This document shows, one piece after another, positions 34,723 through 42,913 of a stretch of DNA of 64,000 nucleotides. Under the pieces are notes generated by a model. That model saw nothing but the letters and a program-made list of their open reading frames with translations, did no database searches and was not told the DNA's origin. Location of the stretch: assembly GCA_018713325.1 (NCBI GenBank), contig DVFJ01000028.1, forward strand, positions 1 through 64,000, in the 5' to 3' direction. The DNA is from Candidatus Onthenecus intestinigallinarum. Lineage in GTDB: Bacteria; Bacillota; Clostridia; Christensenellales; Aristaeellaceae. The position numbers were made by a program, and so were the translations under genes. How positions within the stretch are numbered: the stretch's first letter is position 1; the number at the start of each line of letters is the position of its first letter.

Positions 34723-36189
34723 TTGACCAACCCCAACACCCCTTATGAGGAGCGGACCGTCGTGCAGCTGCGGGAGATCGCGCGCGAGCGCGGCGTGCGC
34801 CTGCCCTCAGGGATCAACAAACAGGGCATCGTCGAGCGCCTGCGCCAGAGCGACGCGCTGAACGGCCGGACGGAGGCCGCCGCGCCGCTGACGCCCGCGC
34901 TCGAGCGGCCGGAGCCCCGCACGGGTCCGCGCGCGCCGCGCACGCGCCGGGAGCCGCACACGGGCTATTACGACGAGCGCTATGGCACCTCCAACCCCGC
35001 GGTGTCGCAGATGCTGGAGGCGGGCCTGTGCGCGGACGGACAGGGCGTGATGGAGCTACAGCCGGACGGCTACGGCTTCCTGCGCGCGCAGAACTGCTCG
35101 CCCGGGCGGGAGGACGTCTACGTCTCCATCGCGCAGATCCGGCGCTTTGGCATGAAAAACGGCGACCTGGTGCGCGGCAAGACGCGTCCGCGGCGCGAGG
35201 GCGACCGCTACAGCGCGCTGATGTACGTCGAGTCGATCAACGGCGAGCCGCCGGAGCGGGCGGCGCAGCGCGTACCGTTTGATCGCCTGACGCCGGTCCA
35301 CCCGGACCGCCGCCTGACGCTCGAACCGCCGCAGGGCGGGGGAGACCTGGCCATCCGCACGCTCGACTTCATCGCGCCCATCGGCCTGGGCCAGCGCGCG
35401 CTGATCGTTGCGCCGCCCAAGGCGGGCAAGACCGTGCTGCTCAAGAAGATCGCCGGCGCGGTGGAGGCCGGCCATCCGGACATCCACCTCATGATGCTGC
35501 TCATCGACGAGCGGCCCGAGGAGGTCACCGACATCCGCCGCTCCGTCGCGGGCGAGCTCGTCTACTCGACATTCGATGCGCCGCAGGAGCACCACGTGCG
35601 GGTCAGCGAGATGGTCTACGAGCGCGCCCAGCGCCTGGTGGAGCAGGGGCGGGACGTCGTCGTGCTCATGGACAGCCTCACGCGCCTCTCGCGCGCCTAC
35701 AACGCGCTTGCGCCCGGCGGGCGGGCGATGTCCGGCGGGCTCGCGCCCGGCGTGCTGCAGCGGCCCAAGCGCTTTTTCGGCGCGGCACGCAACGTCGAGG
35801 GCGGCGGCAGCCTGACGATCATCGCCACCGCGCTGGTCGAGACCGGCAGCCGCATGGACGACATCATCTACGAGGAGTTCAAGGGCACGGGCAACGCCGA
35901 GATCCACCTAGACCGCCGGCTGTCCGAGCGGCGCATCTTCCCGGCGATCGACCTGCTGCGCTCCGGCACGCGGCGCGAGGAGCTGCTGCTCAGCCCCGAG
36001 GAGCTGGAGGGCGTGGCGGCCGTGCGGCGCGTGCTGACGGCCGCGCGCGGGCGCGACGCCACCGAGCAGTTGCTCGGCATGCTCGAAAAGACGCGATCCA
36101 ACCAGGAATTTTTCAAACGGCTGAAAGAATGGCTTGCAATTTGGGAGAAAGAAGGGTATAATCTAGGGAGTGTCCGTTCAGGCATATGA
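34723..36189 (+). CDS. rho: Transcription termination factor Rho
   Basis: This 488-residue hexameric RNA helicase ends Rho-dependent transcripts. It has an N-terminal Rho_N domain ([20 protein letters not shown]), a charged Arg/Pro-rich insert, the cold-shock-like RNA-binding domain ([20 protein letters not shown]) and the ATPase domain. Walker A is [18 protein letters not shown], Walker [18 protein letters not shown], with the Q-loop and R-loop region around [21 protein letters not shown]. Start TTG 34723 follows GAGAGGAG. A weak promoter (TACAAT 34658-34663) and an inverted repeat GTGAC/GTCAC lie upstream. rpmE follows. Confidence 0.96.
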   Translation: MTNPNTPYEERTVVQLREIARERGVRLPSGINKQGIVERLRQSDALNGRTEAAAPLTPALERPEPRTGPRAPRTRREPHTGYYDERYGTSNPAVSQMLEAGLCADGQGVMELQPDGYGFLRAQNCSPGREDVYVSIAQIRRFGMKNGDLVRGKTRPRREGDRYSALMYVESINGEPPERAAQRVPFDRLTPVHPDRRLTLEPPQGGGDLAIRTLDFIAPIGLGQRALIVAPPKAGKTVLLKKIAGAVEAGHPDIHLMMLLIDERPEEVTDIRRSVAGELVYSTFDAPQEHHVRVSEMVYERAQRLVEQGRDVVVLMDSLTRLSRAYNALAPGGRAMSGGLAPGVLQRPKRFFGAARNVEGGGSLTIIATALVETGSRMDDIIYEEFKGTGNAEIHLDRRLSERRIFPAIDLLRSGTRREELLLSPEELEGVAAVRRVLTAARGRDATEQLLGMLEKTRSNQEFFKRLKEWLAIWEKEGYNLGSVRSGI

Positions 36190-36246
36190 GAAGGCGCACG
36201 CTGCGCTTTTCATGTGATAGTAATGCGGGCGGGAGAGGTGAAATAC

Positions 36247-36444
36247 ATGAAGGAAGGCATCCATCCGAAGTATCAGAAGGCCGTCGTCCGTTGCGCCTGC
36301 GGCGAGACGTTCGAGACCGGCTCGACCAAGAAGGAACTGAAGGTTGAAATCTGCTCCAAGTGCCATCCGTTCTTCACCGGCAAGCAGAAGCTGGTGGACA
36401 CCGGCGGACGCGTGGACCGTTTCAAGAAGCGCTACGGCATGTAA
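36247..36444 (+). CDS. rpmE: 50S ribosomal protein L31, zinc-binding form
   Basis: This 65-residue protein, [20 protein letters not shown], ends [20 protein letters not shown] plus [10 protein letters not shown]. The Cys residues (CAC and CSKC) are those of the zinc-containing C+ type, so no zinc-independent replacement is implied here. ATG 36247 follows GGGAGAGGTG. The rho-rpmE order is conserved in Bacillota. Confidence 0.97.
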   Translation: MKEGIHPKYQKAVVRCACGETFETGSTKKELKVEICSKCHPFFTGKQKLVDTGGRVDRFKKRYGM

Positions 36445-36451
36445 GCGTCAA

Positions 36452-36489
36452 AAAAAGGCCGCCCGACCTTGTGTCGGGCGGTTTTTTTG
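36452..36489. terminator. Bidirectional intrinsic terminator between rpmE and the transglycosylase gene
   Basis: Arms CCGCCCGAC/GTCGGGCGG (36459-36481) are flanked by A7 on the left and T7 on the right, so the hairpin serves both convergent genes. Confidence 0.92.
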
Positions 36490-36496
36490 ATGCCTG

Positions 36497-37267
36497 CTAT
36501 TCTGCATCCGGCACGATGGCGTCGGCCTCCTCCTGCGTCAGGTAGCCGTTTTCCACCATCTGCGCGACGACGTGCCGCTGGCGCTGGGCGGCCAGGTCGG
36601 GGTTGACCGTGGGCGCGTAGACGGACGGCGCGTTGGGGATGCCTGCCAGCAGTGTGCACTCGTAGTTCGTCATCTCGATGGGTTCCTTGCCGAAGTAGCC
36701 CAGGCTGGCGTCGCGCACGCAGTAGTACCCGTCGCCGAAGTAGATGGAGTTGACGTACAGCTCCAGGATGACGTCCTTGCTGTAGCTGTGCTCGATGTGC
36801 AGCGCCATGAATACCTCGGCGATCTTGCGGACGAACTCCTTGTCCTGCGTGAAGTACAGGTTTTTCGCCAGCTGCTGGGTGATCGTACTGCCGCCCTCGG
36901 CCAGGCTCTGCGTGGTGAGGTTTTGCCATACGGCGCGCCCGATGGAGAAGACGTCGACGCCGAAGTGCTGGTAAAAGCGATGGTCTTCCACCGCGACGAC
37001 GGCGTCCAGATACGTCTGCGGCAGGTCGGAGATGGGCGCGTAGCTCGGGTTTTCACGAATTTCCGCGACCCGGTCCTCCAGGCTCTGCTCCGCCAGCGCG
37101 TCGCGGTAGAGCGCGTAGCCCTCGTAGACGAGCACGCCCAGCGCGCACAGCGCCGCCAGAAGCGCGAGCAGAAATATGCGCCGGATCCATTTGAACAGCC
37201 TCTTGCGTGGCAAAAAGATCACCTCTTTTGTTCCTCTGTCGGTGGGGGAGCGAGCCGGGCGGCTCAT
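36497..37267 (-). CDS. Monofunctional peptidoglycan glycosyltransferase (GT51)
   Basis: This membrane-anchored transglycosylase of about 238-256 residues polymerises glycan strands from lipid II. One N-terminal helix (IRRIFLLALLAALCALGVLV) is followed by the GT51 motifs AVVAVEDHRFYQHFGVD (catalytic Glu) and EGGSTITQQLAKNLYF, then RKIAEVFMALHIEHSYSKD and ELYVNSIYFGDGYY. No transpeptidase domain follows, so it is an MtgA-like enzyme. Two starts are possible: ATG 37267, overlapping the upstream stop, or TTG 37213, which has a better ribosome-binding site (AAAGAGGTG) and gives the compact N-terminus MPRKRLFKW. Confidence 0.9.
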   Translation of the reverse strand: MSRPARSPTDRGTKEVIFLPRKRLFKWIRRIFLLALLAALCALGVLVYEGYALYRDALAEQSLEDRVAEIRENPSYAPISDLPQTYLDAVVAVEDHRFYQHFGVDVFSIGRAVWQNLTTQSLAEGGSTITQQLAKNLYFTQDKEFVRKIAEVFMALHIEHSYSKDVILELYVNSIYFGDGYYCVRDASLGYFGKEPIEMTNYECTLLAGIPNAPSVYAPTVNPDLAAQRQRHVVAQMVENGYLTQEEADAIVPDAE

Positions 37268-38739
37268 TCGTCCTTCAGGCGCAGCAGCTGGTTGAAGTCG
37301 TTGGTGGCGACCACCTCGTACCGGGTGTCGAAGATTTCCTGCACCCGCGCGTCATAGGGGGGTGAGAAGGCGCGGCCGTAGAACTGGACGATCCACTTGG
37401 GCGGATCATTGCGCATCATGTCCACGACCTCGTCCATGATCGCAGGGTTCGCCTGTCCCAGCACCTCCTGCATGAAGAAGATGCGCCGGGCGGGCACCAC
37501 GTCGGTGACGACATACCACATGTGCTCCACGCGGTAACCGAGGATGTCGTCCCGCTCGTCCTCGGGCACGTGCGAGACGAGCTCCACGCTCTGCTGTGCA
37601 AAGCCCTGGTTGGCCCACAGCGTCTCGCGCGCGGCGGCGTCCGCCTCGCGCAGCGTAGGCCGGGCGACGGACAGCGAGTAGGCGCACAGCGTCGCGGCGG
37701 CCAGCGCGCCCGCCTGGCGCGACGAGCGCTCGAACGCCCGGCAGAGGCACAGCGCGCCTGCCATGGCCGAGAGCGCGCCCGGCAGCAGGTAGTGCAGGTA
37801 TCCCTTGTGCGAGACGAACGCGCCGCCCGCGTTGGCCGCCGCAAAGGCGGTCAGCGCGATGGCCAGTACGCGCAGCCGCGCGTTGCGGCGGTCGGTCAGC
37901 GCGGCGGCCAGCGCGCCCAGCACGCCCAGCCCCGCCGCCAGCGCCGCGCGCTCGCCGTAGGCGGTCTCCAGCAGCAGGTGCAGCCGGCTCTGATCCTTCA
38001 CGCCGGCGTAGAGCAGGTTGTGCTCAAAGGCCGCGTAATAAAACGCATCCAGTGCGCCGTTGAGGCCGAGATAGATCAGGATCGGCCCGCACACGAGCGC
38101 GCACCCCGCCAGGAACGACAGCACGTTGCGCACAAGCCCCTTGCCGTCGCCGCGCCAGCCCAGCGCGCACGTGAACACGAGCGTCAGCGCGCACACGCCT
38201 AAAGCGTTGTTCAGGCGCGTCATCAGGTTCAGCGAGAAGGAGAGGCCCAGCAGCAGCCCGTGCCGCCAGTGCGCGCTCGGCGCGCCGTCAAACGTGTAGT
38301 CCACGCAGGTGGCCAGCCCCAGCAGCGTGAAGAAGTTGCAGTACTCCTCCGTATAGTTGCCCCCGTCGATGCACAGGCCCACAAAGGCCAGATAGACCAT
38401 CTGCGCGGGCAGCGCGAAGCGCAGGCCCATGCGGTCGGCCATGCGTGCGATGAGCAGCAGCGAGAGAAAGAAGAGGACGACCTCCTGCACCCACACGGCT
38501 GTGACCGTGCGCGAGAAGAGCTGGGGGAACGCGTTGATGAAGAAGATCATCGGCCCCTTGTGGTCGAAGATGTCGACGTAGGGGACCTTGCCGCTGAGCA
38601 GCGAGCGGCCCAGGGTCACGAAGATGGCGCTGTCGCCGCCATAGGTCTGAAACAGCGGGCTGTTCGACGTCAGAAAGAAGAGCCCGAAATAGAGGCTGAG
38701 CACCGCCGCGATGCCGATGCGCGCAAGCCGTTTGACCAT
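37264..38739 (-). CDS. Polytopic membrane protein, GT-C glycosyltransferase-like
   Basis: This 491-residue protein has ten or more membrane helices. The first external loop holds GGDSAIFVTLGRSLLSGKVP and VDIFDHKGPMIFFINAFP, an acidic GT-C/PMT-like pattern (D...E/D in loop 1) of glycosyltransferases that use lipid-linked sugar donors. A C-terminal external domain contains HVPEDERDDILGYRVEHMWY. Transfer of a sugar to a surface polymer is inferred. ATG 38739 with GGCGAGGTGG is preferred; a longer frame from 38814 overlaps the promoter. It overlaps the transglycosylase gene by four bases, so the two are co-expressed. Confidence 0.7.
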   Translation of the reverse strand: MVKRLARIGIAAVLSLYFGLFFLTSNSPLFQTYGGDSAIFVTLGRSLLSGKVPYVDIFDHKGPMIFFINAFPQLFSRTVTAVWVQEVVLFFLSLLLIARMADRMGLRFALPAQMVYLAFVGLCIDGGNYTEEYCNFFTLLGLATCVDYTFDGAPSAHWRHGLLLGLSFSLNLMTRLNNALGVCALTLVFTCALGWRGDGKGLVRNVLSFLAGCALVCGPILIYLGLNGALDAFYYAAFEHNLLYAGVKDQSRLHLLLETAYGERAALAAGLGVLGALAAALTDRRNARLRVLAIALTAFAAANAGGAFVSHKGYLHYLLPGALSAMAGALCLCRAFERSSRQAGALAAATLCAYSLSVARPTLREADAAARETLWANQGFAQQSVELVSHVPEDERDDILGYRVEHMWYVVTDVVPARRIFFMQEVLGQANPAIMDEVVDMMRNDPPKWIVQFYGRAFSPPYDARVQEIFDTRYEVVATNDFNQLLRLKDE

Positions 38740-38778
38740 GTTCCACCTCGCCAGGGCCGCGCCGCGGCCGTTTTCATC

Positions 38779-38807
38779 AGTATAACACGCCATCCGCAAA
38801 CCGACAA
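38779..38807 (-). promoter_or_regulatory. Promoter of the glycosyltransferase-like/transglycosylase pair
   Basis: On the minus strand, TTGTCG (38807-38802), a 17-base spacer and TATACT (38784-38779). Confidence 0.55.
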
Positions 38808-38829
38808 CGCCCAATATTTTTGCGGAGGG

Positions 38830-38858
38830 CTAGTCAAACCCGGACAAATGTGCTATAC
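38830..38858 (+). promoter_or_regulatory. Promoter of tRNA-Arg
   Basis: TAGTCA, a 17-base spacer and TATACT (about 38853-38858), 21 bases before the tRNA 5' end. Confidence 0.5.
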
Positions 38859-38878
38859 TATGTCGGTATCCCCGATAC

Positions 38879-38955
38879 GTACCTGTAGCTCAGCTGGATA
38901 GAGCGTCAGACTCCGACTCTGAAGGTCGCAGGTTCGACTCCTGTCAGGTACACCA
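38879..38955 (+). tRNA. tRNA-Arg (anticodon CCG)
   Basis: Acceptor arms GTACCTG/CAGGTAC pair perfectly. The D-arm contains GCTCAGCTGGATAGAGC, the anticodon stem is TCAGA/TCTGA with loop CTCCGAC, the T-loop is TTCGACT, and an A discriminator with encoded CCA ends the gene. It decodes CGG arginine codons. It is followed at once by a terminator. Confidence 0.95.
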
Positions 38956-38956
38956 A

Positions 38957-39001
38957 AAGGCACGCCAATCCCGCAGAGCGGGGTTGGCGTGTCCTTCTTT
39001 T
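38957..39001 (+). terminator. Intrinsic terminator after tRNA-Arg
   Basis: Arms ACGCCAATCCCGC/GCGGGGTTGGCGT with loop AGA are followed by GTCCTTCTTTT. Confidence 0.88.
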
Positions 39002-39009
39002 GGGACGCC

Positions 39010-39173
39010 TCAATCATAGGACACGATGTGGACCACTTCGCGGGGCAGGCAGGGGAGCGCCTGGGCCAGCAAGGCGGGAAACAGGCGCAGCTGCTTCAGC
39101 TCCGCCATCTGGACCCAGCACAGGAGGCGCGCAGGGTGAAGGAACCGTCCTTGCCTTGAAGGCGGATGTCCAT
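39010..39173 (-). pseudogene. Small gene, probably frameshifted, unrecognised
   Basis: ATG 39173 follows a strong AAAGGAGG. The frame MDIRLQGKDGSFTLRASCAG runs only 25 residues to a stop at 39096. A second frame continues smoothly to 39010 with WVQMAELKQLRLFPALLAQA and LPCLPREVVHIVSYD. Joined near 39120-39130 the two would make a compact product of about 53 residues, so one base was probably lost or gained. No family is recognised. It lies between the tRNA-Arg terminator and the minus-strand tRNA-Asn terminator and is read in the same direction as the 5S/tRNA-Asn unit. Confidence 0.4.
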
Positions 39174-39204
39174 GTCGTGGCCTCCTTTGAGGGCGTTGCG
39201 CGGA

Positions 39205-39243
39205 TAAAAACAAAGAGCCGCGGGCGACAATATCGCCTGCGGC
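39205..39243 (-). terminator. Intrinsic terminator of the 5S rRNA/tRNA-Asn unit
   Basis: On the minus strand, arms GCCGC-A-GGCGA and TCGCC-C-GCGGC (39243-39217) are followed by TCTTTGTTTTT. Confidence 0.8.
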
Positions 39244-39247
39244 AAGC

Positions 39248-39322
<75 letters not shown>

Positions 39323-39330
39323 ACATGGAA

Positions 39331-39446
39331 TCCGGCAGCGACCTACTCTCCCGGGCCGTCTCCAGCCAAGTACCATCGGCGCATAAGGGCTTAACTTCTG
39401 TGTTCGGTATGGGAACAGGTGGATCCCCTTCGCCATTGCCACCGGA
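39331..39446 (-). rRNA. rrf: 5S ribosomal RNA
   Basis: On the minus strand, the terminal helix TCCGG/CCGGA encloses conserved 5S segments: CCACCTGTTCCCATACCGAA, CACAGAAGTTAAGCCC, and GGGAGAGTAGGTCGCTGCCG near the 3' end. No 16S or 23S gene is adjacent, so this is a detached 5S copy with its own promoter and a tRNA-Asn behind it. Ends are approximate to a few bases. Confidence 0.95.
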
Positions 39447-39472
39447 AATCTTTGTTCTTTCGAACGGATATT

Positions 39473-39501
39473 ATGATACACCCGCCGCGGCGCGTTGTCA
39501 A
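39473..39501 (-). promoter_or_regulatory. Promoter of the 5S rRNA/tRNA-Asn unit
   Basis: On the minus strand, consensus TTGACA (39501-39496), a 17-base spacer and TATCAT (39478-39473), about 27 bases before the 5S gene. Confidence 0.75.
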
Positions 39502-39527
39502 GCCCTATTTTGGGGGATGTCTTCGCC

Positions 39528-40445
39528 TTAGCGCCACAGCGGCGTCGGGTATACGCCCGCCTCCGCCAGGCTGCGCAGCGCGCCCATGACGACGGGCTTA
39601 TCCTCCTTGTAGGTGACGCCATACCAGCGGTCGTCGGAGCGCAGCACGCGCACCGTCGCCTTGCCGGCTCGCAGCAGCGCGTCTACCGCGGAGGGCAGGA
39701 AGTATTCGCCCTTGAGCGGATTGCGCTGCATCGTCTCGCGCAGGAAGGCCGGAAAGCCCGCCTCGAGCTCGGCGATGAAGCCGGGCGTGAAGCCCCACAG
39801 GTTCATCGACACGGGACTGCCCGCCGGGATGCGATGGTACGTCTCCCCGTCCTCGGTGTACAGCGCGCCCTCGATCGTGGAGATGATGTGCGTGCGCTCC
39901 GTGATCGTACTCAGGTTGCCCGCTTCGTCCGTCGTGCATACGCCGCGGGAGACATAGCCGTTTTCCGTCAGCGTGTTTTCGACCGGATAGCCGACCATGG
40001 CATAGCGGTACAGCGCGTCGTCCTTCGCATCCTTCAGGTAGTCGTAGATCGCCTGAAACGCCGACACGCCGTAATAGTCGTCCGCATTGATCGCCGCAAA
40101 CGGTGCGTCGATGAACTCCTTGCAGCACAGCAGCGCATGCGCCGTACCCCAGGGCTTTTGCCGGCCCTCGGGCACGTCAAAGCCCGCCGGCAGCGCGTCC
40201 AGCTGTTGGAAGGCGTAGGCGACGTCCATATGCCGCTCGATGCGCTCACCGACGATGCGGCGAAAGTCGGCCTCGATTTCATGCTTGATGAGAAATACCA
40301 CGCGCTTGAAGCCCGCGCGGCGGGCGTCGAAGAGCGAGTAGTCGAGAATCAGCTCGCCGCCCGGGCCGACGGGGTCCATCTGCTTGAGACCGCCATACCG
40401 GCTGCCCATGCCGGCGGCCATGATGACGAGAATCGGTTCCTTCAA
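39528..40445 (-). CDS. Sugar nucleotidyltransferase (NTP_transferase family)
   Basis: This nucleotidyltransferase of about 305 residues begins ILVIMAAGMGSRYGGLKQMD, the nucleotide-binding loop of sugar-1-phosphate NMP transferases. It continues with AFAAINADDYYG (metal-binding Asp) and WGTAHALLCCKEFI. Such enzymes activate a hexose or amino-sugar phosphate for surface polysaccharide or wall polymers; the sugar is not predictable. The start is TTG 40445 or GTG 40448, both after AGGGAGG; upstream in-frame codons lack a ribosome-binding site and run into the divergent promoter region. Confidence 0.85.
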   Translation of the reverse strand: MKEPILVIMAAGMGSRYGGLKQMDPVGPGGELILDYSLFDARRAGFKRVVFLIKHEIEADFRRIVGERIERHMDVAYAFQQLDALPAGFDVPEGRQKPWGTAHALLCCKEFIDAPFAAINADDYYGVSAFQAIYDYLKDAKDDALYRYAMVGYPVENTLTENGYVSRGVCTTDEAGNLSTITERTHIISTIEGALYTEDGETYHRIPAGSPVSMNLWGFTPGFIAELEAGFPAFLRETMQRNPLKGEYFLPSAVDALLRAGKATVRVLRSDDRWYGVTYKEDKPVVMGALRSLAEAGVYPTPLWR

Positions 40446-40583
40446 CACAACGGCCTCCCTCCATGTGGTTGGGTCCGCATTCATTATAGCAAAGCCGTAG
40501 CCCAATTGCGAGTCCCTGCGGCTTTTTTCTGTCCTTGTTCTGGGAAAAATGCACAGCCTGTTGCCACGCGGACGAAAAGGAGG

Positions 40584-40612
40584 TTGTTTTGGCGCGCGCA
40601 ATGTGTTATAAT
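40584..40612 (+). promoter_or_regulatory. Promoter of the M24 aminopeptidase gene
   Basis: TTGTTT (40584-40589), a 17-base spacer and consensus TATAAT (40607-40612). Confidence 0.7.
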
Positions 40613-40664
40613 TTTCTTAAATCGGATACCAAAGCGGCGCAAAGAAATGCGAGGAGGAATGACC

Positions 40665-42446
40665 GTGATTCAGGAGCGGATCGAGGCCCTGCGCGCGCGC
40701 ATGCGTGAGGCGGGACTCTTTGCTTATGTCGTGCCGACGGCCGACTACCATGAGAGCGAATATGTGGGCGAGCACTTCAAGGTGCGTGCATACCTGTCCG
40801 GCTTCACGGGTTCGGCGGGCACGCTGGTGGTGACGCAGCGGGAGGCCTGCCTGTGGACGGACGGACGGTACTTCATCCAGGCGGCCGCGCAGCTGGAGGG
40901 CTCCGGCATCCGGCTGATGCGCTCGGGCCAAGAGGGCGTGCCGACGATGGAGGCATATCTGGCCGGCGAGATGCCGCAGGATTCCGTGCTGGGCTTTGAC
41001 GGGCGCGTGGTCAGCGCGGCCATGGGCGAGGACCTGGCCCGCCGCCTGGCAGGCCGCGCCCAGGTGCGCGACGCGGGCGACCTGGCCGTCTGGCCCGACC
41101 GGCCGCCGCTGTCCGGCGAGAAGGCGTTCCTGCTGGAGACGTTCTACGCGGGCGTCCCGGCCGAGGACAAGCTGGCCTGGCTGCGCGGCGAGATGCGCCG
41201 CCTGGGCGCGAACGTGCACGTGCTCACGACGCTGGCGGACATCGCCTGGCTGTTGAACCTGCGCGGCAACGACATCCCGTTCAATCCCTTTGTGCTCTGC
41301 TACGCGATCGTCGAGGAGCGGGCCGCCTACCTGTTTGTCGATGCGGCCAAGGTCGAGGGCGCCGTGCGCAAGGCGCTGGAGGAGATTGGCGTTACGATTT
41401 TGCCCTATGAAGACATCTACGAGTTTGTCCGCCGCTATGACGAGGGCGCGAACGTGCTGCTGTGCAAGGCCAACGTCAACTATGCGATCACCAGCCGCCT
41501 GGGCGCGAATGCGCGCATCATCGACGCAATGAACCCCACGCTGCTCAAGAAGGCCGTCAAGAACGAGACGGAGCTGGCCAACCTGCGCGCCTCGCACATC
41601 AAGGACGGCGTGGCCTTCACCAAGTTCATGTACTGGCTCAAGACGAACGTGGGCAGGATGCCCATCACCGAGCGCAGCGCCGCCGCCTATCTGGAGGAGC
41701 GCCGCCGCGAACAAAAGGGTTTCATCGAGCCGAGCTTTGCGACGATCAGCGCCTATGGGGCGCACGCCGCGATGATGCACTACAGCGCCACCGAGGAGAG
41801 CGACGCCGCGCTGCAGCCCGAGGGCATGCTGCTGGTCGACTCCGGCGGACAGTACTTTGAGGGCACCACCGACATCACGCGCACGATGGCCCTGGGACCG
41901 CTCAGCGAGGATGAGAAGCGCCACTTCTGCGCCGTGCTGCGCGCCGTGCTGCGCCTGCAGGACGCTCGCTTCCTCTACGGCTGCACCGGGCAGAACCTGG
42001 ACATCCTCGCGCGCGGCGTCATCTGGGACATGGACATCGACTACCAGTGCGGCACCGGTCACGGTGTGGGCTATCTGTCCGGCGTGCACGAGGCCCCTAA
42101 CGGCTTCCGCTGGAAACGCGTGCCCGAGCGCTACGACAGCGGCGTGCTGGAGGAGGGCATGGTCACGACCGACGAGCCCGGCGTCTACCTGGAGGGCCGC
42201 TACGGCATCCGGACGGAGAACGAGCTCGTCTGCCGCAAGGGTGCAAAGAACGAGTACGGGCAGTTCATGCACTTTGAGGTCATCACCGTCGCGCCCATCG
42301 ACCTGGATGCGGTGGACAAGGCGTACCTGCAGCCCGAGGACGTGCGGCGCCTGAACGCGTATCACGCCTGGGTCTACACGACGCTTGCGCCCTTCATGAG
42401 CCCGGAAGAGGATGCTTGGCTGCGCCGTTACACCCGCGCCATCTGA
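40665..42446 (+). CDS. Xaa-Pro aminopeptidase P-type metallopeptidase (M24B)
   Basis: This peptidase of about 593 residues removes N-terminal residues preceding proline. Two creatinase-like N-terminal domains (RARMREAGLFAYVVPTADYH and ERAAYLFVDAAKVEG) precede a pita-bread catalytic domain. Its metal ligands are visible in LLVDSGGQYFEGTTDITRTM, the GTGHGVGYLSGVHEAP segment and GMVTTDEPGVYLEGRYGIR plus ENELV. The length and three-domain layout match eukaryote-like aminopeptidase P rather than the shorter PepP. GTG 40665 is better spaced from GAGGAGG than ATG 40659, only two residues upstream. Confidence 0.92.
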   Translation: MIQERIEALRARMREAGLFAYVVPTADYHESEYVGEHFKVRAYLSGFTGSAGTLVVTQREACLWTDGRYFIQAAAQLEGSGIRLMRSGQEGVPTMEAYLAGEMPQDSVLGFDGRVVSAAMGEDLARRLAGRAQVRDAGDLAVWPDRPPLSGEKAFLLETFYAGVPAEDKLAWLRGEMRRLGANVHVLTTLADIAWLLNLRGNDIPFNPFVLCYAIVEERAAYLFVDAAKVEGAVRKALEEIGVTILPYEDIYEFVRRYDEGANVLLCKANVNYAITSRLGANARIIDAMNPTLLKKAVKNETELANLRASHIKDGVAFTKFMYWLKTNVGRMPITERSAAAYLEERRREQKGFIEPSFATISAYGAHAAMMHYSATEESDAALQPEGMLLVDSGGQYFEGTTDITRTMALGPLSEDEKRHFCAVLRAVLRLQDARFLYGCTGQNLDILARGVIWDMDIDYQCGTGHGVGYLSGVHEAPNGFRWKRVPERYDSGVLEEGMVTTDEPGVYLEGRYGIRTENELVCRKGAKNEYGQFMHFEVITVAPIDLDAVDKAYLQPEDVRRLNAYHAWVYTTLAPFMSPEEDAWLRRYTRAI

Positions 42447-42486
42447 CGCACGGAGCTGGCTGTCAACAACGTCTGTCAGAAAAAAG

Positions 42487-42515
42487 TTGATCTTTGTGCG
42501 CTTTTCCTGTATAAT
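42487..42515 (+). promoter_or_regulatory. Promoter of darA-holB-ricT
   Basis: TTGATC (42487-42492), a 17-base spacer and consensus TATAAT (42510-42515), 50 bases before darA. Confidence 0.7.
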
Positions 42516-42564
42516 GTAGATAAGGAGCATGCAACTCCAAAAGTCTGAATAGGAGGGTTGATCT

Positions 42565-42894
42565 ATGAAATTGATCATCGCGATCGTCCAGGATGAGGAC
42601 GCCTCCAGGCTCGTCAGCTCGCTCATGAATGATGGATATGGCGTGACCAAGCTTGCGACGACCGGCGGTTTCCTGCGCGCGGGCAACACCACGCTGCTCA
42701 TCGGCGTGGACGACGACCGCTTCCAGGGAGCGATGTCCATCATCGAAAAGGTCTGCAAGAGCCGCAAGCAGATCGCGACCTCTCCCTCTCCCGTGGCGGG
42801 CACGGCCAGCGTGTACGTCCCCTATCCCATCGAGGTGATGGTCGGCGGCGCGACGGTGTTCGTGCTGGAAGTCGAGCAGTTCATCAAGCTGTAA
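42565..42894 (+). CDS. darA: Cyclic-di-AMP receptor DarA (PII-like, YaaQ family)
   Basis: This 109-residue PII-like trimeric protein, KLIIAIVQDEDASRLVSSLM, has the nucleotide-binding loops KLATTGGFLRAGNTTLLIGV and a second loop after SRKQIATSPSPVAG. DarA (PstA) binds cyclic di-AMP and is thought to relay wall or osmotic status; its partners are not known. The darA-holB-ricT order is conserved in Bacillota. RBS AGGAGG precedes ATG 42565. Confidence 0.93.
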   Translation: MKLIIAIVQDEDASRLVSSLMNDGYGVTKLATTGGFLRAGNTTLLIGVDDDRFQGAMSIIEKVCKSRKQIATSPSPVAGTASVYVPYPIEVMVGGATVFVLEVEQFIKL

Positions 42895-42913
42895 GGAAAC
42901 CGCGGGCTCGGAC

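Noticed and set aside
39495-40658. A long in-frame upstream extension of the M24 aminopeptidase
   Set aside because: It overlaps the minus-strand nucleotidyltransferase and the aminopeptidase promoter; a good ribosome-binding site precedes 40665.
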